A stretch of DNA of 64,000 bases. It comes from Devosia sediminis. GTDB lineage: Bacteria > Pseudomonadota > Alphaproteobacteria > Rhizobiales > Devosiaceae. The translations under genes and the position numbers were made by a program. The notes under the pieces were generated by a model. That model saw nothing but the letters and a program-made list of their open reading frames with translations, was not told where the DNA came from and did no database searches. This document shows, piece after piece, positions 39,908 through 47,766 of the stretch (within the stretch, counting starts at the first letter, position 1; every line of letters begins with the position of its first letter). Location: NCBI RefSeq assembly GCF_016411825.1, contig NZ_JAEKMH010000001.1, forward strand, positions 558,001 to 622,000, in the 5' to 3' direction.

Positions 39908-39994
39908 GGCGTGGTCCTGAATTTCCAGTCCCGCCCTTTAACCAGCTTTCACCCCGCTGCGCCATGGCCGTTGGCGCGAAATCCCGGTGGCTGT

Positions 39995-40300
39995 TCAGAG
40001 ATCTCCCATGACCAGTTGGCGGAAACCGAAGACGCGGCGCGCTCCCGATATGGGGACCAGGCGGACTTCGCGGGTTTGTCCCGGCTCGAAGCGCACGGCA
40101 GTACCGGCGGCGATGTCGAGCCGCATGCCACGCGTCTGCTCGCGATCAAAGCGCAGGCCGGCATTGGTCTCGAAGAAATGGTAGTGCGAGCCGACCTGGA
40201 TTGGACGGTCGCCGGCATTGGCCACCTCGATGGTGATCTGCGGCGCGCCGGCGTTGAGTTCGATATTGCCACTGGCGGGCAGGACTTCTCCGGGGATCAT
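39995..40300 (-). CDS. ureB: Urease beta subunit
   Basis: 101 residues, usual length. Typical start [18 protein letters not shown] and the conserved [17 protein letters not shown] and [17 protein letters not shown] segments. Structural subunit of the UreABC trimer. Ten bases downstream of the hupE/ureJ-type gene and in the same transcript. Confidence 0.97.
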   Translation of the reverse strand: MIPGEVLPASGNIELNAGAPQITIEVANAGDRPIQVGSHYHFFETNAGLRFDREQTRGMRLDIAAGTAVRFEPGQTREVRLVPISGARRVFGFRQLVMGDL

Positions 40301-40309
40301 GATGCCTCC

Positions 40310-40888
40310 TCAGCCGCCAATGGCCAGATAGACGCCGCCCAGGGCTGTCAGGCCACCGACGATGCGGGCCAGTGCCTTGCCGCCGAAGCGGCCGAGGCCG
40401 AGACCAAGCGCGATGCCGACGGCATGGAGCACGGCCGTTGCGATAATGAAGCCAAGGGCAAACTGCCAGGCACCGGCCTCACCCAGTTCTCCGCCATGGG
40501 CATGGCCGTGGAAGAAGGCAAAGAAGCCGACCAGGGCCGCAACCGCCGCGGTGGGGATGGGCAGGGCCAGGGCAATGGCGATGCCGATGAAGATAACCGA
40601 GGCGAGGATCAGCGGCTCGACGAAGGGCAGCGGCATGCCGAAGATGGCGGCGGCAAAGCCCAGGGCCATGGTGCCGACGAAAGCGGCGGGCACGATCCAG
40701 ATGGCGCGGCCACCCTGGGTCGCGGCCCAGAGGCCGACGGCCACCATGGCCAGGATATGATCGAGACCGAAGAGCGGATGGCTGAATCCGGCGGCAAAGG
40801 AGCCATGCTCGGCGGGGTCGAGATGGGCGAAGGCGGGCATGGTGGCCGCCATGGTGATCGCCAGGGTGAGAGCAAAGCGCTTGAGCAT
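40310..40888 (-). CDS. ureJ: HupE/UreJ family nickel-transport-associated membrane protein
   Basis: 192 residues from ATG 40888 with a signal-like first helix ending MPAFAH. Motifs HPLFGLDHILAMVAVGLWA and FFHGHAHGGE provide histidines typical of HupE/UreJ proteins, thought to move nickel (or cobalt) across the membrane. About six to seven membrane segments. Lies between ureA and ureB; such placement is common in alphaproteobacterial urease operons. The symbol is given by position and family. Confidence 0.88.
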   Translation of the reverse strand: MLKRFALTLAITMAATMPAFAHLDPAEHGSFAAGFSHPLFGLDHILAMVAVGLWAATQGGRAIWIVPAAFVGTMALGFAAAIFGMPLPFVEPLILASVIFIGIAIALALPIPTAAVAALVGFFAFFHGHAHGGELGEAGAWQFALGFIIATAVLHAVGIALGLGLGRFGGKALARIVGGLTALGGVYLAIGG

Positions 40889-40899
40889 AGTCGTCCTCA

Positions 40900-41202
40900 C
40901 TATCGGATAGGCTGGTGGACGGTGACCAGCTTGGTGCCGTCCGGGAAAGTGGCTTCGACCTGAATGTCGTGGATCATTTCGGCAATGCCCTCCATCACCT
41001 GGTCGCGGGTGACGACATGGGCACCGGCCTCCATGAGTTCGGAGACGGCGCGGCCGTCGCGGGCACCCTCGACGACGAAGTCGGTAATCAGCGCGATGGC
41101 TTCCGGGTGGTTGAGCTTGACGCCGCGTTCGAGGCGGCGCCGGGCAACCATGGCGGCCATCGAGATCAGCAGCTTGTCTTTTTCGCGCGGGGTAAGATTC
41201 AT
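40900..41202 (-). CDS. ureA: Urease gamma subunit
   Basis: 100 residues. [39 protein letters not shown] is the family N terminus, with [31 protein letters not shown] at the C terminus. Structural subunit of urease. Nine bases downstream of ureD. Confidence 0.98.
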   Translation of the reverse strand: MNLTPREKDKLLISMAAMVARRRLERGVKLNHPEAIALITDFVVEGARDGRAVSELMEAGAHVVTRDQVMEGIAEMIHDIQVEATFPDGTKLVTVHQPIR

Positions 41203-41211
41203 GGGGAGGTC

Positions 41212-42054
41212 CTAGAGATGCCACAGGCGCGGCAGGCTGCCGGCGCCGGTCAGTTCGATCAACACTGGTACGATGAGGCGCCGCAAGGCAAGCCCGGTCG
41301 GGGCCATGGCGCGGATGACGACGCGTTCGCCATTGGCGCTGGCGGCAATCGGCGCGGTGCCCGGCATGAGGGTGCGCAGGCGCGCGCACAGGGCCTCGGC
41401 CGTATCCGATGTCGCCGCAACATGGAGGATGCTGGCAAAGGCGCGGTTGCCTGACAGCAGCGAGGGGCTCGCGCGCTCGGCTGATGTGGCGTCGAGGCGG
41501 GTGGCTTCGGCATGGATGAGGCGGCCATTGCGGCGAATGCGCCAGGCGTCGCGCAGCAGTGCGTCGGCCGCGTCCTCGCCCATGGCATCGCGGCCCAGAA
41601 TGACGGACTCGATTGCGGTCAGCGTGGCGCCGTCCTCAAGATCGGCCTCTAGCGTGCGATCGAGCTTGCTGGCAGCAAAGAGAATGGTCTCCTGCGGCAG
41701 CCAGTCGAGATGGGCGCCTGCGCCTACCTCAAGATGTGTGTGCACGCGTCCGAAATCGCCGGTGGAGCGATAGCTGCGCTCGCAGGCCTGGGTGGTGAGG
41801 ACCAGGTGTCCGCCGGGGGCGACGGTCGCGCCCCATTGCAGATGATCGCCGCCAGTGATGCCGCCAGCAGTGTTGATGAGCACGGCTTCGAGGCTGCTGG
41901 CATGCGTATTGGGCAGCCTGATCTTGCCGCAGCCCTCCTGAAACAGGGTGGCGAGACGCGTTTTGCCACCGGCCTGCGAGGCAGTAATCCGTCCCACGCC
42001 GCGCGCGCGTTGCAGTACAGGAGTCGACAAAATTGTATTTGACGAAAAATTCAC
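41212..42054 (-). CDS. ureD: Urease accessory protein UreD
   Basis: 280 residues. Characteristic blocks LINTAGGITGGDHLQWGATVAPGGHLVLTTQA and DWLPQETILFAASKLDR. UreD is the scaffold on which the apo-urease meets UreF and UreG for nickel insertion. First gene of the urease operon. Only 77 bases separate its start from the divergent secreted-protein gene at 42132; promoters of both must lie there. Confidence 0.95.
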   Translation of the reverse strand: MNFSSNTILSTPVLQRARGVGRITASQAGGKTRLATLFQEGCGKIRLPNTHASSLEAVLINTAGGITGGDHLQWGATVAPGGHLVLTTQACERSYRSTGDFGRVHTHLEVGAGAHLDWLPQETILFAASKLDRTLEADLEDGATLTAIESVILGRDAMGEDAADALLRDAWRIRRNGRLIHAEATRLDATSAERASPSLLSGNRAFASILHVAATSDTAEALCARLRTLMPGTAPIAASANGERVVIRAMAPTGLALRRLIVPVLIELTGAGSLPRLWHL

Positions 42055-42131
42055 TGCAACGATCCTGCGGGTTCGTCGTTTTGAGGGAGAGCAAACGCTC
42101 TTTCAGAGAAGATTTTCAAGAGGTTATTCAG

Positions 42132-42479
42132 ATGACCATCAAGTCCGCACTTTCCGTCGTCGCTCTCGCCGCCGGCCTTGTCGCTGCTCCCGTGTTCGCC
42201 CAGGACATGATGATCGGCACGCAGACCGTTCTCGAGGCCGACGTGGAAGCCGTGAAGGCTCGCTGCGTTGAACTTCAGACTGCTGCCAGCACCGGCACCG
42301 AAAGCACCGCTGAAACCGCCACCACCACCGAAACTGCTCCGGCTGATGCCGATGCCGGTGATGATGACGGCGACGCCGAGGAATCCTCGGGCGACAGCAC
42401 TGTCGACACCGGTGAATCCCTCCTCAACTTCGACGTGATCACCCTCGAAGACTGTGAGGCTGGTACCTGGCTCGAGTAA
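42132..42479 (+). CDS. Small secreted acidic Thr/Asp/Glu-rich protein
   Basis: 115 residues from ATG 42132, with AGAGG as ribosome site. A signal peptide (SVVALAAGLVAAPVFAQ) is cut near residue 24. The mature protein has two cysteines (VKARCVEL and LEDCEAG) that could pair, separated by a disordered acidic region of Thr, Ala, Asp and Glu. Unknown family. It is divergent from ureD and followed by a strong terminator, so it is its own unit. An acidic metal or cation buffer in the periplasm is one speculation. Confidence 0.78.
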   Translation: MTIKSALSVVALAAGLVAAPVFAQDMMIGTQTVLEADVEAVKARCVELQTAASTGTESTAETATTTETAPADADAGDDDGDAEESSGDSTVDTGESLLNFDVITLEDCEAGTWLE

Positions 42480-42502
42480 TCGGATCAGTTACATCTCCAA
42501 AG

Positions 42503-42530
42503 GCGCCTGGCTTCGGCCAGGCGCTTTTTT
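42503..42530 (+). terminator. Rho-independent terminator with UUCG loop
   Basis: Nine-base stem GCGCCTGGC / GCCAGGCGC closed by TTCG and followed by TTTTTT. It ends the secreted acidic protein gene. It lies only four bases before the stop codon of the convergent urtE gene. Confidence 0.93.
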
Positions 42531-42534
42531 GTGC

Positions 42535-43239
42535 CTATACCATCAGGTGCCGACGGACGCCGGGCAGGTCCAGGTCGCTGGCCGGGCCAGAATGCATGAT
42601 TTCACCTCGGTCCATGACATAGATGTCGTCGGCGATTTCGCGGCAGAAATCGAGATACTGCTCGACCAGAAGTATAGTCATCCCTTTTTCATCGCGCAGG
42701 AATTGCAGGGCGCGGCCGATATCCTTGATGATCGAAGGCTGGATGCCCTCTGTGGGTTCGTCGAGGACCAGGACCTTGGGTCGGGTGACCAGCGCACGCC
42801 CGATCGCGAGCTGTTGCTGCTGGCCGCCCGAGAGATCGCCGCCCCGGCGGCCCAGCATGGATTTGAGCACCGGAAACAGCTCGAATATATATTCCGGAAT
42901 GTTGCGCTCCGACCGCTTGAGGCCGGCATAGCCGGTCTCGAGGTTCTCCTTGACCGTGAGCAGCGGGAAAATCTCCCGTCCCTGCGGCACATAACCGATG
43001 CCCATGCGGGCGCGCTTATAAGGCGGTGTGCGCTTGAGCGCGCCGTCGCCGAAGGTGATGCTGCCGGCCGAGACATGATTGATACCGGTGATGGCGCGCA
43101 GGGTGGAGGACTTACCCACGCCATTGCGGCCGAGCACGGCGGTGATGCGGCCGGGCTGGCATGTAATCGAGATACCCTTGAGCGCCTGGGCGGCGCCATA
43201 GTGCAGGTCTATGGTGTCGACGGAAAGTGCTGTGGTCAT
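42535..43239 (-). CDS. urtE: Urea ABC transporter ATP-binding protein UrtE
   Basis: 234 residues. Branched-chain-type (LivF-like) ATPase: Walker A GRNGVGKSS, signature LSGGQQQQLAIGRALV, Walker B VLVLDEPTEGIQPSI. The FYDLDxIxLHYG-type start TALSVDTIDLHYGAAQALKG and GIQPSIIKDIG mark the UrtE subfamily. Last gene of the urt operon; its start overlaps the stop of the small orf upstream by 4 bases. Confidence 0.95.
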   Translation of the reverse strand: MTTALSVDTIDLHYGAAQALKGISITCQPGRITAVLGRNGVGKSSTLRAITGINHVSAGSITFGDGALKRTPPYKRARMGIGYVPQGREIFPLLTVKENLETGYAGLKRSERNIPEYIFELFPVLKSMLGRRGGDLSGGQQQQLAIGRALVTRPKVLVLDEPTEGIQPSIIKDIGRALQFLRDEKGMTILLVEQYLDFCREIADDIYVMDRGEIMHSGPASDLDLPGVRRHLMV

Positions 43240-43769
43240 GGTCGTCGGTTCTCCGGGTCCAAAGCAGTCCGCAATGCCTCGATGGCGAGAGCCTGCGTAG
43301 GACGGGGGCTGGGGGTCGCGGCGGCAACGGATTTCGCCATTGCTACGAGATCGTCGCGCTCGGTGGCGTCGAGGCGATCACGCCAGAGCGTCTTGAAGCG
43401 ACGGACGCAGTCCTGCGGATCAATGACGCTCCGGGCGGCCCAGGCGGCATAGGCGAGGACTTCGTCCAGCTTGCCAGCGGGGACGATGGCCTCAAGCTGC
43501 CGACGGATTTTCTGTTCCGCCGCCGGATCAGACCGATCAGCCTCGTTTGCGAGGGCGAAGAGGAAGATCGCTGCTGCAAGAGCCGGATCGTCAACGCTGT
43601 TGAGGACAGACCCCTCGGCCTTCTTGCGGAAATGGTGCCGCTTGTAGACTCCACGCACGGTGCCGACTGCGTCAAATATCTCTCCGCCAATGTCGCGGGC
43701 CTGCCGAAAACGCCAATACCAAATACCCGCGCCAGCAACGATGGCGCCCAATAAAGCCAATATATGCAT
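43236..43769 (-). CDS. Uncharacterised membrane-anchored protein within the urt operon
   Basis: 177 residues from ATG 43769, preceded by GGGAG at seven bases. One N-terminal membrane helix (LALLGAIVAGAGIWYWRFR), then a soluble helical domain (AAAIFLFALANEADRSDPAAEQKIRRQLEAIV; LAYAAWAARSV) that vaguely resembles the TerB-like fold. No family assigned with confidence. It sits between urtD and urtE and overlaps urtE, so it is co-translated with the transporter. Five-gene urt operons normally have nothing here. Confidence 0.8.
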   Translation of the reverse strand: MHILALLGAIVAGAGIWYWRFRQARDIGGEIFDAVGTVRGVYKRHHFRKKAEGSVLNSVDDPALAAAIFLFALANEADRSDPAAEQKIRRQLEAIVPAGKLDEVLAYAAWAARSVIDPQDCVRRFKTLWRDRLDATERDDLVAMAKSVAAATPSPRPTQALAIEALRTALDPENRRP

Positions 43770-43849
43770 GGTGATCTCCCTCAAGCTCATCGGGAGAAGC
43801 GTACTCAGTCCTGCAGACGTATTGCAAGCATATGTTCTTGTTTTGTGCT

Positions 43850-44599
43850 TCATCGTCCCAAGTATCGCTCGATGACGACAGGATTGGCGCTGACCTGGTC
43901 CAGCGTGCCTTCGGCAAGGACCGAGCCCTCGGCCAGGCAAACGACCCGGGAGCCGAGATCCCGGACGAAGCTCATGTCGTGCTCCACGACGACGACTGAG
44001 CGGGTCGTGGCGATTTCGCGCAGCAGCTTGGCCGTTTCCTCGGTTTCGCTGTCGGTCATGCCGGCAACCGGCTCGTCGACCAGCAGAAGTTTTGGGTCCT
44101 GCGCCAGCAGCATGCCGATTTCGAGCCATTGTTTCTGGCCATGGCTGAGATTGGCGGCGAGTTCATCCTTGCGGGCGATGAGGCGCACGGTTTCGAGGAT
44201 TTCGCTGATGCGGGCGATGTCGGCGTCGCTGGCCGTGTAGAACAGCGTCGCGAAAATGCCGCGCGGCTTTTTCAGCGCCATTTCGAGATTGTCCCACACG
44301 GTGTGGCTCTCAAAGACGGTGGGCTTCTGGAATTTGCGGCCGATACCGAGATTGGCGATGGCGGCCTCGTCGAGCCTGGTCAGGTCTGTGCGACCGTCAA
44401 ACAGGACCTGGCCGGCATCGGGGCTGGTCTTGCCGGTGATGATGTCCATCATCGTGGTCTTGCCCGCGCCATTGGGGCCGATAATGGCCAGCATTTCGGC
44501 CGGCTTGACGATGATCGACAGGTTGTTGATGGCCTTGAACCCGTCGAAAGCGACGGAAACGCCGTCGAGATAGAGCATGGTATCGGTGGCTGTGCTCAT
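43850..44599 (-). CDS. urtD: Urea ABC transporter ATP-binding protein UrtD
   Basis: 249 residues, LivG-like. Walker A GPNGAGKTTMMD, LSHGQKQWLEIGMLLAQDPKLLLVDEPVAGMTD (signature and Walker B, quoted here as adjoining motifs LSHGQKQWLEIG and LLLVDEPVAGM) with the SHGQKQWLEIG form typical of UrtD. The switch histidine is in VVEHDMSFVRDLG. Five bases after urtC. Confidence 0.95.
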   Translation of the reverse strand: MSTATDTMLYLDGVSVAFDGFKAINNLSIIVKPAEMLAIIGPNGAGKTTMMDIITGKTSPDAGQVLFDGRTDLTRLDEAAIANLGIGRKFQKPTVFESHTVWDNLEMALKKPRGIFATLFYTASDADIARISEILETVRLIARKDELAANLSHGQKQWLEIGMLLAQDPKLLLVDEPVAGMTDSETEETAKLLREIATTRSVVVVEHDMSFVRDLGSRVVCLAEGSVLAEGTLDQVSANPVVIERYLGR

Positions 44600-44604
44600 G
44601 GCGT

Positions 44605-45819
44605 TTACTCCGCGGGCTTCGCTTGGGTGCCATTGCCGAAGCTGGCGGGATCTTCGCCGCGCTCGATGTCGGCTGACTGGACCGGGGTCGGGGCGGCGGG
44701 CGGCGCTGCATCGCTGACCCGCCGGGTGCGACGCGAACCCACCACCTGCGACCAGAGCCCGACAATGCCACGCGGCAGGAAGAGCGTGGTGAAGATGAAG
44801 AGGGTGCCCAGGGCGAAGAGCCAGAAATCGGGCAAGGTGGTGGTGAACCAGGATTTGCCCAGATTGACCACGATGGCGCCGATGATCGGACCGATCAGGG
44901 TGCCGCGCCCGCCCACGGCCGCCCAGATGACCACCTCGATGGAATTGCCGGGCTCGAACTCGCTGGGATTGATGATGCCGACCTGCGGCACATAAAGGGC
45001 GCCGGCAATGCCGGCCATGACGGCGGACACCGTGAAAGCGAAGAGCTTCACATATTCAACGGGGTAGCCCAGGAACCGCGTGCGGCTTTCGGCGTCGCGG
45101 ACGGCCACCATGACCTTGCCGAGCTTGGAATTGACGATCAGCGAGCAGATGAGCACCGAGAGGGCGAGCGCGATGGCCGTTGCGGCAAAAAGGGCGGCGC
45201 GGGTCGACTGCGCCTGCACCGGGCTGCCCAAGATGTCCTTGAAATCGGTCAGGCCGTTATTGCCGCCAAAGCCCATGTCGTTGCGGAAAAAGGCGAGCAG
45301 GAGGGCGAAAGTCATCGCCTGGGTGATGATCGAGAGATAAACGCCGGTGACGCGGCTGCGGAAGGCGAAGAAGCCGAAGACAAAGGCCAAGAGGCCCGGC
45401 ACGGACACCACCATGGCCATGGCGAACCAGAAATTGTCGAAGCCGAACCAGTACCAGGGCAGCTCCTTCCAGTTGAGGAAGACCATGAAGTCGGGCAGGA
45501 CGGGATGACCATAGACGCCACGGGTGCCGATCTGGCGCATGAGATACATGCCCATGGCATAGCCGCCGAGTGCGAAGAAGGCGCCGTGGCCGAGCGAGAG
45601 AATGCCGCAATAGCCCCAGACCAGATCGAGCGCCAAAGCCAGGATGGCGTAGCTCAGATACTTGCCCATGAGCGAGACCATGTAAGTGGGCACATGGCCG
45701 AACTGGCCCGCGGGGATCAGCAGGTTGGCCATGGGCACGAGCACGGCGACGGCAAGGAAAATGCCGATGACCCAGACGGCTTTCTTGTCGAGCGCGCGGA
45801 ACAGGGCTTGGGTCAGCAT
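44605..45819 (-). CDS. urtC: Urea ABC transporter permease UrtC
   Basis: 404 residues, LivM-like, with about ten membrane segments; DLVWGYCGILSLGHGAFFALGGYAMGMYLM is the family motif, and FLGYPVEYVKLFAFTVSAVMAGIAGALYVPQ is the ATPase-contact region. The C-terminal tail (VSDAAPPAAPTPVQSADIERGEDPASFG) is disordered. Separated from urtB by 160 bases filled with a palindromic repeat. Confidence 0.95.
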   Translation of the reverse strand: MLTQALFRALDKKAVWVIGIFLAVAVLVPMANLLIPAGQFGHVPTYMVSLMGKYLSYAILALALDLVWGYCGILSLGHGAFFALGGYAMGMYLMRQIGTRGVYGHPVLPDFMVFLNWKELPWYWFGFDNFWFAMAMVVSVPGLLAFVFGFFAFRSRVTGVYLSIITQAMTFALLLAFFRNDMGFGGNNGLTDFKDILGSPVQAQSTRAALFAATAIALALSVLICSLIVNSKLGKVMVAVRDAESRTRFLGYPVEYVKLFAFTVSAVMAGIAGALYVPQVGIINPSEFEPGNSIEVVIWAAVGGRGTLIGPIIGAIVVNLGKSWFTTTLPDFWLFALGTLFIFTTLFLPRGIVGLWSQVVGSRRTRRVSDAAPPAAPTPVQSADIERGEDPASFGNGTQAKPAE

Positions 45820-45839
45820 GATTTTTTACCTTTCAGAAA

Positions 45840-45968
45840 GGCCCCCTCACCCGGCGCTGCGCGCCGACCTCTCCCCCAGAGTGAGAGGTGAAGAGGGCCG
45901 ATGTCGCGGAGCGACACCTCTCCCTGGGGGGAGAGGTCGGATTGCGCAGCAATCCGGGTGAGGGGGCC
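45840..45968. repeat. 129-base palindromic repeat between urtB and urtC
   Basis: Perfect 15-base terminal inverted repeats: GGCCCCCTCACCCGG at 45840-45854 and CCGGGTGAGGGGGCC at 45954-45968. Inside are further hairpins (CTCTCCC and GGGAGAG copies; GTCGCGGAGCGAC). It occupies nearly the whole gap between two operon genes. The class is related to 14964-15013. It may fold into a very stable mRNA structure. Confidence 0.85.
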
Positions 45969-45979
45969 TTGCACCATCA

Positions 45980-47590
45980 TCATTGCTCCACCGCCCTTCC
46001 CTTGAGGGCGAAGAGGCCTCGCGGGCGGCGCTGGATGAAGAGGATGATGAGGACGAGGATGAGGATCTTCCCGAGGACCGCGCCGGCATAGGGTTCGAGG
46101 AACTTGTTGGCGATGCCGAGTGAAAGGGCGCCGACCAGCGTGCCCCAGAGATTGCCGACGCCGCCGAAGACCACGACCATGAAGCTGTCGATGATGTAGT
46201 TCTGCCCGAGATTGGGGGAGATGTTGTCGATCTGCGTCAGCGCGACGCCGGCGAGGCCGGCAATGCCGGAGCCGAGGCCGAAGGTCATGGCATCGACAAA
46301 GGGGGTGCGGATACCCATGGCGGAGGCCATGCGCCGGTTCTGGGTGACAGCGCGCATCTGGAGGCCCAGCGGTGTCCGATTGAGGATCAGCAGCAGCAGG
46401 GCGAACACGACAAGGGCGAAGATGACGATCCAGAAGCGGTTGTAGGTGATTGAAAGACCGAGGAATTCGGTCGAGCCGGACATCCAGGTCGGAGCGATGA
46501 CCATCTGGTTGGTCGGTCCGAAGATGGAGCGCACGGTCTGCTGCAGGATCAGCGACAGGCCCCAGGTGGCAAGGAGGGTTTCGAGCGGACGGCCATAGAG
46601 CCAGCGGATGATGCCGCGCTCGATGCCGACGCCGATGGCGCCGGTGACGAGAAAAGCGCAGGGCAGGGCGATCAGCAGCGAATAGTCGAGCAGACCAGGG
46701 AAATTCTGGCGGATGACGAGTTGGACGATGAAGGTCGTGTAGGCACCGAGCATGACCATTTCGCCATGGGCCATGTTGATGACACCCATGACGCCGAAGG
46801 TAATGGCGAGGCCGATGGCTGCCAGCAGCAGCACCGAGCCGAGCGAGACGCCGAACCAGACATTCTGCAGCGCACCCCAGACGGCGCGTTCCTGCTCGAG
46901 GCCCGAAATGGCGGCGGCAATGCTGGCGGCCAGTTCCTCCGGCGCATCGGCGCGCGCGGCGTTGAGAATGGTGATGGCATTGCGGCCGGCGCCCGACGCG
47001 ACCACGGGGACCGCGGCCTGGCGATCTTCGAGGCTCTGCTCGGCGTCGCCCAGAACGGTGACGGCGCGGGCGGCCTGCATGGCCTTGAGCACATTGGCGT
47101 CCGTCTCGACCGCAATGGCTTCGTCGAGCAGCGGGATATTGGCCGGGTCGGGATTGGCGAGGAAGCCATTGGCGGCAGTGAGGCGCGTCCCGGGATTGTC
47201 GCTCATCAGCGTCATGCCGGCGAGGGCAGCGTCGATATCGCGCCGCAGACCATTGTTGACGCGAATGCGTGAGAGATCGGCATCGGCGCCGAGCGTGATC
47301 TCTTCGCCGGTCAGCGGATCGAGATGGGTGGAGCCACGCTGGATGACCACGGTGCCAGAGGTTTCGTCGACATAGAGATTGCCGTCGCCGAGGGCGGTCA
47401 GCACGGGCACGACGGCTGGGTCGCCGGTGCCGGCCAGGCTGGTGACGATATCGCCGAGTTCGCGCAGGCTGGCTTCGCCCATGGCAGCGATGCCGGCGGG
47501 GATGTCGACAGTGTCCTGGGAGTGGACCGTCTGCATTGGCAGCAGGAGCGACAAGGTGAGCAGCGCCAGGCGGAGAAAATGAGTCAGCAT
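45980..47590 (-). CDS. urtB: Urea ABC transporter permease UrtB
   Basis: 536 residues, LivH-like permease with the long N-terminal extracytoplasmic region found in UrtB. It has a signal peptide (FLRLALLTLSLLLPMQTVHSQ), then about 220 soluble residues with helical repeat character (AIAVETDANVLKAMQAARAVTVLGD), then about eight membrane segments. FGVMGVINMAHGEMVMLGAYTTF near residue 265 is the family motif. Confidence 0.95.
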   Translation of the reverse strand: MLTHFLRLALLTLSLLLPMQTVHSQDTVDIPAGIAAMGEASLRELGDIVTSLAGTGDPAVVPVLTALGDGNLYVDETSGTVVIQRGSTHLDPLTGEEITLGADADLSRIRVNNGLRRDIDAALAGMTLMSDNPGTRLTAANGFLANPDPANIPLLDEAIAVETDANVLKAMQAARAVTVLGDAEQSLEDRQAAVPVVASGAGRNAITILNAARADAPEELAASIAAAISGLEQERAVWGALQNVWFGVSLGSVLLLAAIGLAITFGVMGVINMAHGEMVMLGAYTTFIVQLVIRQNFPGLLDYSLLIALPCAFLVTGAIGVGIERGIIRWLYGRPLETLLATWGLSLILQQTVRSIFGPTNQMVIAPTWMSGSTEFLGLSITYNRFWIVIFALVVFALLLLILNRTPLGLQMRAVTQNRRMASAMGIRTPFVDAMTFGLGSGIAGLAGVALTQIDNISPNLGQNYIIDSFMVVVFGGVGNLWGTLVGALSLGIANKFLEPYAGAVLGKILILVLIILFIQRRPRGLFALKGRAVEQ

Positions 47591-47638
47591 CGCTTGGGAA
47601 GTCCTTGTCGCTTAGGGGAATTCGGAGAAGGTCACTGT

Positions 47639-47759
47639 GACCCCCACCCGACCTCCCCCTGAAGAAGGGGGAGGGGTAGATCGTGTGTGACGGAAGGTCT
47701 GTGGTCGACCACCGGCCCAGCTCCTCCCCCTTTGCAGGGGGAGGTTGGGTGGGGGTGAG
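47639..47759. repeat. Inverted repeat of CCCCCACCC/CTCCCCCT units between urtA and urtB
   Basis: A unit ACCCCCACCCGACCTCCCCC (47640 onward) with internal hairpin CTCCCCCT-gaag-AAGGGGGAGG is repeated in inverted form at about 47722-47758 (CTCCTCCCCCTTTGCAGGGGGAGG, then TTGGGTGGGGGTGAG). It fills most of the 176-base gap between urtA and urtB. A 40-base relative lies inside the coding region at 52209-52248. Confidence 0.8.
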
Positions 47760-47766
47760 CCTCGCC

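Noticed and set aside
45840..47759. CRISPR array or insertion sequence from the repeats
   Set aside because: Repeats are single palindromes without regular spacers and without any transposase reading frame.
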